DNA of 5,753 nt from Gammaproteobacteria bacterium (GTDB lineage: Bacteria > Pseudomonadota > Gammaproteobacteria > S012-40): positions 1 through 5,753 of the forward strand of contig JAOUPJ010000236.1 of assembly GCA_029879945.1 (NCBI GenBank), in the 5' to 3' direction. A program made the position numbers and the translations under genes. A model generated the notes under the pieces. That model was not told where the DNA came from and searched no databases. It saw nothing but the letters and a program-made list of their open reading frames with translations. How positions within the stretch are numbered: the stretch's first letter is position 1; every line of letters begins with the position of its first letter. This document shows, piece by piece, positions 4,201 through 5,753 of the stretch.

Positions 4201-5753
4201 GATACTGCCGAAGCGAGTGTCGTAATCACGTTTTTCTTCGTGCAATTTGGCGTTTATGACTTTGGTAGCGAAACGTCCGCCGTAGGTAGCTTCATATTTT
4301 GTAGTCGTTGTGCGGGTGAGTATATCAGCCCCACTTACTGTTGCCGTTTCTCGATGACCGTAGGAGTCGTGAGTGTAGGTTGTAGTTAGAGTATATAAAG
4401 GATCAAATGGCTCAATTACTTCCTTCGTTAAAAGTCCGTTGGTGTAGTCGTAGTCAAACTGCGAAGTTCGTTCTTGATAGAGCAAGCCTGGGCCTTGCGA
4501 CCCAACCTTGGCGAGGGTGAGTTTGCCCATAATCCATGTGCTATCGTTATTGTAGTAGGTGTTGGTTGTGGACTTCTTAAAGCCTTCATTTGTTGTTGAC
4601 TCCGAGTATGTCAGGTTTCCATAGTTATCATATTGCACCATGTCTGTTGTTTGAGTTTGGTAGGCAATAGTGCTACCCAGTTCAAAACTGCTGGTGGTGC
4701 TCGAACTGATATACGGGAAGAATACATTAGTCGTGAGAGATATGGTTTGTTTGGAATCAGGAGTATTGATGGTTTCTTTTACCAATTGATTGTTAGCGAA
4801 GGTCTCTACCTTAATAGGGATACCAATCTCCGGAAACGCGTCTTTCTTCGGGGTTTCGAGTTGATTGTAAGTAGTGACGGTCTTTATGCCGGTATTGTCC
4901 TGCGACTCCATCCAGGCAAAGCCTAGTGAACGCCCTTGGAGGTTGGTTTTGAGACCACCGTATTTGTAATCGGTTGTGAAGTTGCCGCCAATGCCGTTAC
5001 TGGTTTGGAGTTGGGAGACGACATACATGGGGGCTTGGATGTCGCGGATGGGGAAGCAGGACTCCACACTACAAACGCCTTTCGTATATATGCTCCCATT
5101 GGTAATAGCGGAGTAGTCAATTGCTATTTTGCTTCCTACGGTGTTGTCGAAAAGAACGGCGCGCTCCTTTGTATCCTTAGACTCGAGCATATACCATCTG
5201 CCATTTCCATCCGGTCCAGCGACAATATCTTGACTCCCATCCCCGTTACGATCCATGACCCGTACACGACCGTAGGAGTCAAGTGCCCAGCCTGCAAATC
5301 GAGAATGTACATTATCTCCCATGTCCCGAAATCCAGCGCCTGTCGAGGCTAGGATAGACAATGTCCCATTGCCATCTGGCCCGGTGACAATATCCTGCAT
5401 TCCATCCCCGTTGTAATCCATCACCCGTACACGTCGGTAAGTATCAACTGCCCACTTACCAAAGCGGGAATGTACATTATCTCCCATGTCCCAAAATCCA
5501 GCGCCTGTCGAGGCTAGGATAGACAATGTCCCATTGCCATCTGGTCCCGCAACGATATCCTGCTTTCCATCTCCGTTGTAATCCATTACACGAACGCGAC
5601 CGTAAGGATCAGCAGCCCAGCCTCCAAAACGGGAATGCACACTGTTGCCCATGTCCACAAAACCGGTGTCCGTACCCTTTAGTAGATAGAAGGTCCCATT
5701 GCCATCAGGCCCGGCAACGATATCCTGTGTTCCGTCCCCGTTGTAATCCATCA
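1252..5753 (-). CDS. RHS/YD-repeat polymorphic toxin with TcdB-type shell and C-terminal permuted M23 peptidase (5' partial)
   Basis: The visible 1499 residues lack the N-terminus: the ATG at 5751 lies inside a repeat, and the two bases beyond it fit the last Val codon of the preceding RVRV unit, so the gene continues past the window. Order of parts (visible numbering): FG-GAP/VCBS repeats 1-190, TcdB middle-type segment about 196-300, YD-repeat shell about 370-1110, conserved RHS tip 1113-1221 (HKDHIGS, RIYDPFIGRF, PLSMVDPSGY), hydrophobic segment about 1230-1265, Gly/acidic linker about 1293-1360, M23 peptidase 1367-1499. Known for the family: the YD repeats form a hollow shell enclosing the toxic tip, which is cut off by self-cleavage near the DPxG motif. 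Inference: the cargo is a cell-wall hydrolase delivered to rival cells, because M23 enzymes cut peptide cross-links in peptidoglycan. The delivery route cannot be told, as the N-terminus, where a PAAR or SpvB domain might lie, is missing. The stop at 1254-1252 is one base before the next gene's start. Confidence 0.95.
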   Translation of the reverse strand, partial: MDYNGDGTQDIVAGPDGNGTFYLLKGTDTGFVDMGNSVHSRFGGWAADPYGRVRVMDYNGDGKQDIVAGPDGNGTLSILASTGAGFWDMGDNVHSRFGKWAVDTYRRVRVMDYNGDGMQDIVTGPDGNGTLSILASTGAGFRDMGDNVHSRFAGWALDSYGRVRVMDRNGDGSQDIVAGPDGNGRWYMLESKDTKERAVLFDNTVGSKIAIDYSAITNGSIYTKGVCSVESCFPIRDIQAPMYVVSQLQTSNGIGGNFTTDYKYGGLKTNLQGRSLGFAWMESQDNTGIKTVTTYNQLETPKKDAFPEIGIPIKVETFANNQLVKETINTPDSKQTISLTTNVFFPYISSSTTSSFELGSTIAYQTQTTDMVQYDNYGNLTYSESTTNEGFKKSTTNTYYNNDSTWIMGKLTLAKVGSQGPGLLYQERTSQFDYDYTNGLLTKEVIEPFDPLYTLTTTYTHDSYGHRETATVSGADILTRTTTTKYEATYGGRFATKVINAKLHEEKRDYDTRFGSITKLTGPNNLDTNWEYDGFGRKIKETRADGTTTQWFYEAKDAKGPGTAVRQIRTVATGVPTTVVYLDSLAREVRRRVQGFDGRWIFVDTEFNNEGRKYRESRPYFEFGTRYWIYHHYDALGRKWKTEAADTSKTEVTYNGLTTTVTNDLGFATTQERNTLGQLVTVTDALSGTTQYTYDAFGNLETTTDANGKTTTMEYNIRGHKTKMIDPNMGTWTYGHNVLGELTSQTDAKSQTSTMKYDLLGRKTEVIESGLTSKWVYDSAAYGKGKLAYTTASNGFKRVMAYDNKGRASSETTTIDTTYSVSTTYDSAGRTYTRKYPSGFTVRNVYNTYGYLKQVVDHAAPANDFWTANTMDAEGNLTEAKLGNGLITKNTHNVLTGRVEGITTTGVQNDTFTFDTVGNLTSRYNGMTTAYEGFTYDGLNRVKTMSSSGYGQQSYDYDALGNLTSKFVRTGQNAYYTLAYNYTNAAKPDTLSNTVMYPSMGGPVQTNYGYDANGNNKTGDGRTITYTSWNKPATISKGGTTLTFTYDSDHMRTKKVDSAEGSTTIYLSPRIDAGLHYEKEIKSDGTYYKHYIYAGGESIAVRTTKANTPTTVHYFHKDHIGSTVATTDQNGTLVNRFSYDVWGKRQILSGLAELATHHGFTGHEMLESVGLVHMNGRIYDPFIGRFQSADPNIFYPDNTQGYNRYSYVMNNPLSMVDPSGYIGFPKSLRGLIKIGLGITLMVIAYPLGPTPAGSTLFGIGLWLAGDGLCDMGGTCQIKEEAERNGLSISFPIGGGSGGGDDNDDENDEEERGATNSDSGRVSEDVAGEAARRIREEYFPNGLPSTEEPESESEDAEDTESFDYFFVRNKVYSVSDGVVIRAEYQYPNSPFRGLGFRVSVSDKNGYYQYGHMDPDGLMVNVGDTVKKGDFIGGYADPTNGRSSGPHSHLERRLWSNPRLTVDPGSTSPLGPSGIMSSPWQSVDKMHKKPHGGVDWVYPRI
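1255..1653 (-). other. M23 (LytM-type) peptidoglycan endopeptidase domain, apparently circularly permuted
   Basis: Residues 1367-1499. Seen in order: VYSVSDGVV (1370-1378), the strand after the first metal motif in normal M23; YQYGHM with H1410 (LytM His260 position); VGDTVKKGDFIG (1420-1430); GRSSGPHSHLE with H1445 and H1447 (the HxH pair); a domain-end-like VDP (1460-1462); a short Gly/Ser/Pro linker; then SSPW (1475-1478) and HGGVDWVYP (1489-1497), which supply the HxxxD metal ligands H1489 and D1493 that normally open the domain. Known for the family: His, Asp and the second His of HxH bind zinc, and the other two His take part in catalysis. All five are present, so activity is plausible. 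No HxGxD exists upstream of VYSVSDG. The order is that of a circular permutation; I infer this from motif order alone. Confidence 0.85.
1654..2088 (-). other. Toxin-tip leader: hydrophobic helices, Cys pair and Gly/acidic linker
   Basis: Between the RHS tip and the peptidase (residues 1222-1366) lies a hydrophobic stretch at about 1230-1265 with a Pro/Gly break in the middle (LGITLMVIAYPLG, then STLFGIGLWLAG), enough for two short membrane helices. A Cys pair CDMGGTC (1269, 1275) follows, then a glycine run next to an acidic run (1293-1312), and a second Glu/Asp/Ser-rich stretch (1344-1362). No enzymatic motif is seen. Inference: the hydrophobic part may help the cleaved toxin reach or cross a membrane, and the acidic part is a flexible tether. 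Confidence 0.65.
2089..2415 (-). other. Conserved RHS tip with predicted self-cleavage motif
   Basis: Residues 1113-1221 are the most conserved part of RHS proteins: HYFHKDHIGSTV, NRFSYDVWGKR, GLVHMNGRIYDPFIGRFQSADP, and NRYSYVMNNPLSMVDPSGY. The final PxxxxDPxG[aromatic] (P1212, D1217, P1218, G1220, Y1221) matches the motif at which RHS proteins release their C-terminal toxin by an aspartate-dependent self-cleavage. The conserved Arg of RIYDP and Asp of SADP are present, so cleavage after about Y1221 is predicted. Everything downstream would then be a separate toxin peptide of about 278 residues held inside the shell. Confidence 0.88.
2422..4644 (-). repeat. YD-repeat shell of the RHS protein
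   Basis: Residues about 370-1110 contain many degenerate units of the form YDxxG[RN]xxxxxDxxG, for example YDAFGNLETTTDANG, YDLLGRKTEV, YDALGNLTSKF and YDANGNNKTGDG. Each unit adds two strands to the spiralling beta sheet that forms the closed shell in RHS and Tc toxin C proteins. Base composition here is mixed to GC-rich (for example 34 G+C in 60 at 4021-4080 and 37 in 60 at 2281-2340). No frameshift or in-frame stop interrupts it. Confidence 0.9.
4852..5166 (-). other. TcdB middle-type domain within the RHS protein
   Basis: Residues about 196-300 carry the pattern typical of the insecticidal toxin TcdB middle region: DNTVGSKIAIDY, a Cys-bearing loop (VCSVESCFP), then DYKYGGLKTNLQGRSLGFAW and a TTYNQ end. 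A further family hallmark, the W-x-x-GKLT stretch, follows at residues about 406-411. In Tc toxin complexes this region joins the propeller to the YD-repeat shell of the B subunit. Here it is on the same chain as the RHS tip, so the protein resembles a fused B+C cocoon. The call is by motif recognition only. Confidence 0.75.
5182..5753 (-). repeat. Tandem 165-bp repeats encoding FG-GAP/VCBS calcium-loop units
   Basis: Three full 55-residue units (5587-5751, 5422-5586, 5257-5421) and the start of a fourth (5182-5256) lie head to tail in frame. Each unit opens with MD[YR]NGDGxQDIV, whose DxNxDGxxD spacing is the calcium-binding loop of FG-GAP/VCBS (integrin-like) repeats. Units two and three are nearly identical at DNA level: aligned by hand, 5303-5379 matches 5468-5544 at 76 of 77 bases. 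Such repeats commonly build a beta-propeller in the N-terminal half of SpvB/TcdB-type proteins. The array continues past the window edge, so the copy number is unknown. Confidence 0.9.

Noticed and set aside
5749..5751. ATG at 5751 as the RHS start
   Set aside because: It is the repeated Met of the MDYNGDG unit. Earlier units are expected upstream, and the last two bases of the window fit the preceding Val codon.

Overview
The window holds the 3' part of one very large RHS/YD-repeat toxin gene on the minus strand, a small secreted protein gene directly behind it (candidate immunity protein), and about 700 bases of gene-poor DNA full of degraded repeat elements. The organism is probably a Gram-negative bacterium, most likely a gammaproteobacterium. 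This rests on the TcdB/SpvB-type RHS architecture, the Sec-type signal peptide on the neighbour gene, and the remnant of a REP-associated (IS200-like, Y1) transposase. The sequence does not allow a genus call.

Reading along the minus strand from base 5753: the RHS gene enters already open, so its true start lies outside the window. The visible 1499 residues (numbered here from the first visible Met) run through 55-residue FG-GAP/VCBS calcium-loop repeats, a TcdB middle-domain segment, a long YD-repeat shell, and the conserved RHS tip ending in PLSMVDPSGY, the expected self-cleavage site. A variable toxin tip of about 278 residues follows: a hydrophobic helix pair, a Gly/Asp/Glu linker, and an M23 (LytM-type) peptidoglycan metallopeptidase. 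This peptidase appears circularly permuted. Its usual first segment (SSPW...HGGVD...YP) comes last, after the usual last segment (GPHSHLE...VDP), and the stop codon follows at once. All five expected active-site residues are present.

One base after the RHS stop, a 179-residue protein with a clear signal peptide begins (711-1250, minus). No family is recognised. Its position and predicted periplasmic location are what an immunity protein against a cell-wall hydrolase would need. The toxin tip and this gene are more AT-rich than the RHS shell, which suits an exchangeable toxin/immunity module.

Bases 1-710 contain no intact gene that I can support. They hold six copies of a repeat with core AATGGGGTCAG (read on the minus strand) in two flank classes. 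Between two copies lies the frameshifted first ~18 codons of a REP-associated transposase, still with its ribosome binding site. This looks like a graveyard of small elements mobilised by that transposase family, sitting just behind the toxin/immunity module.
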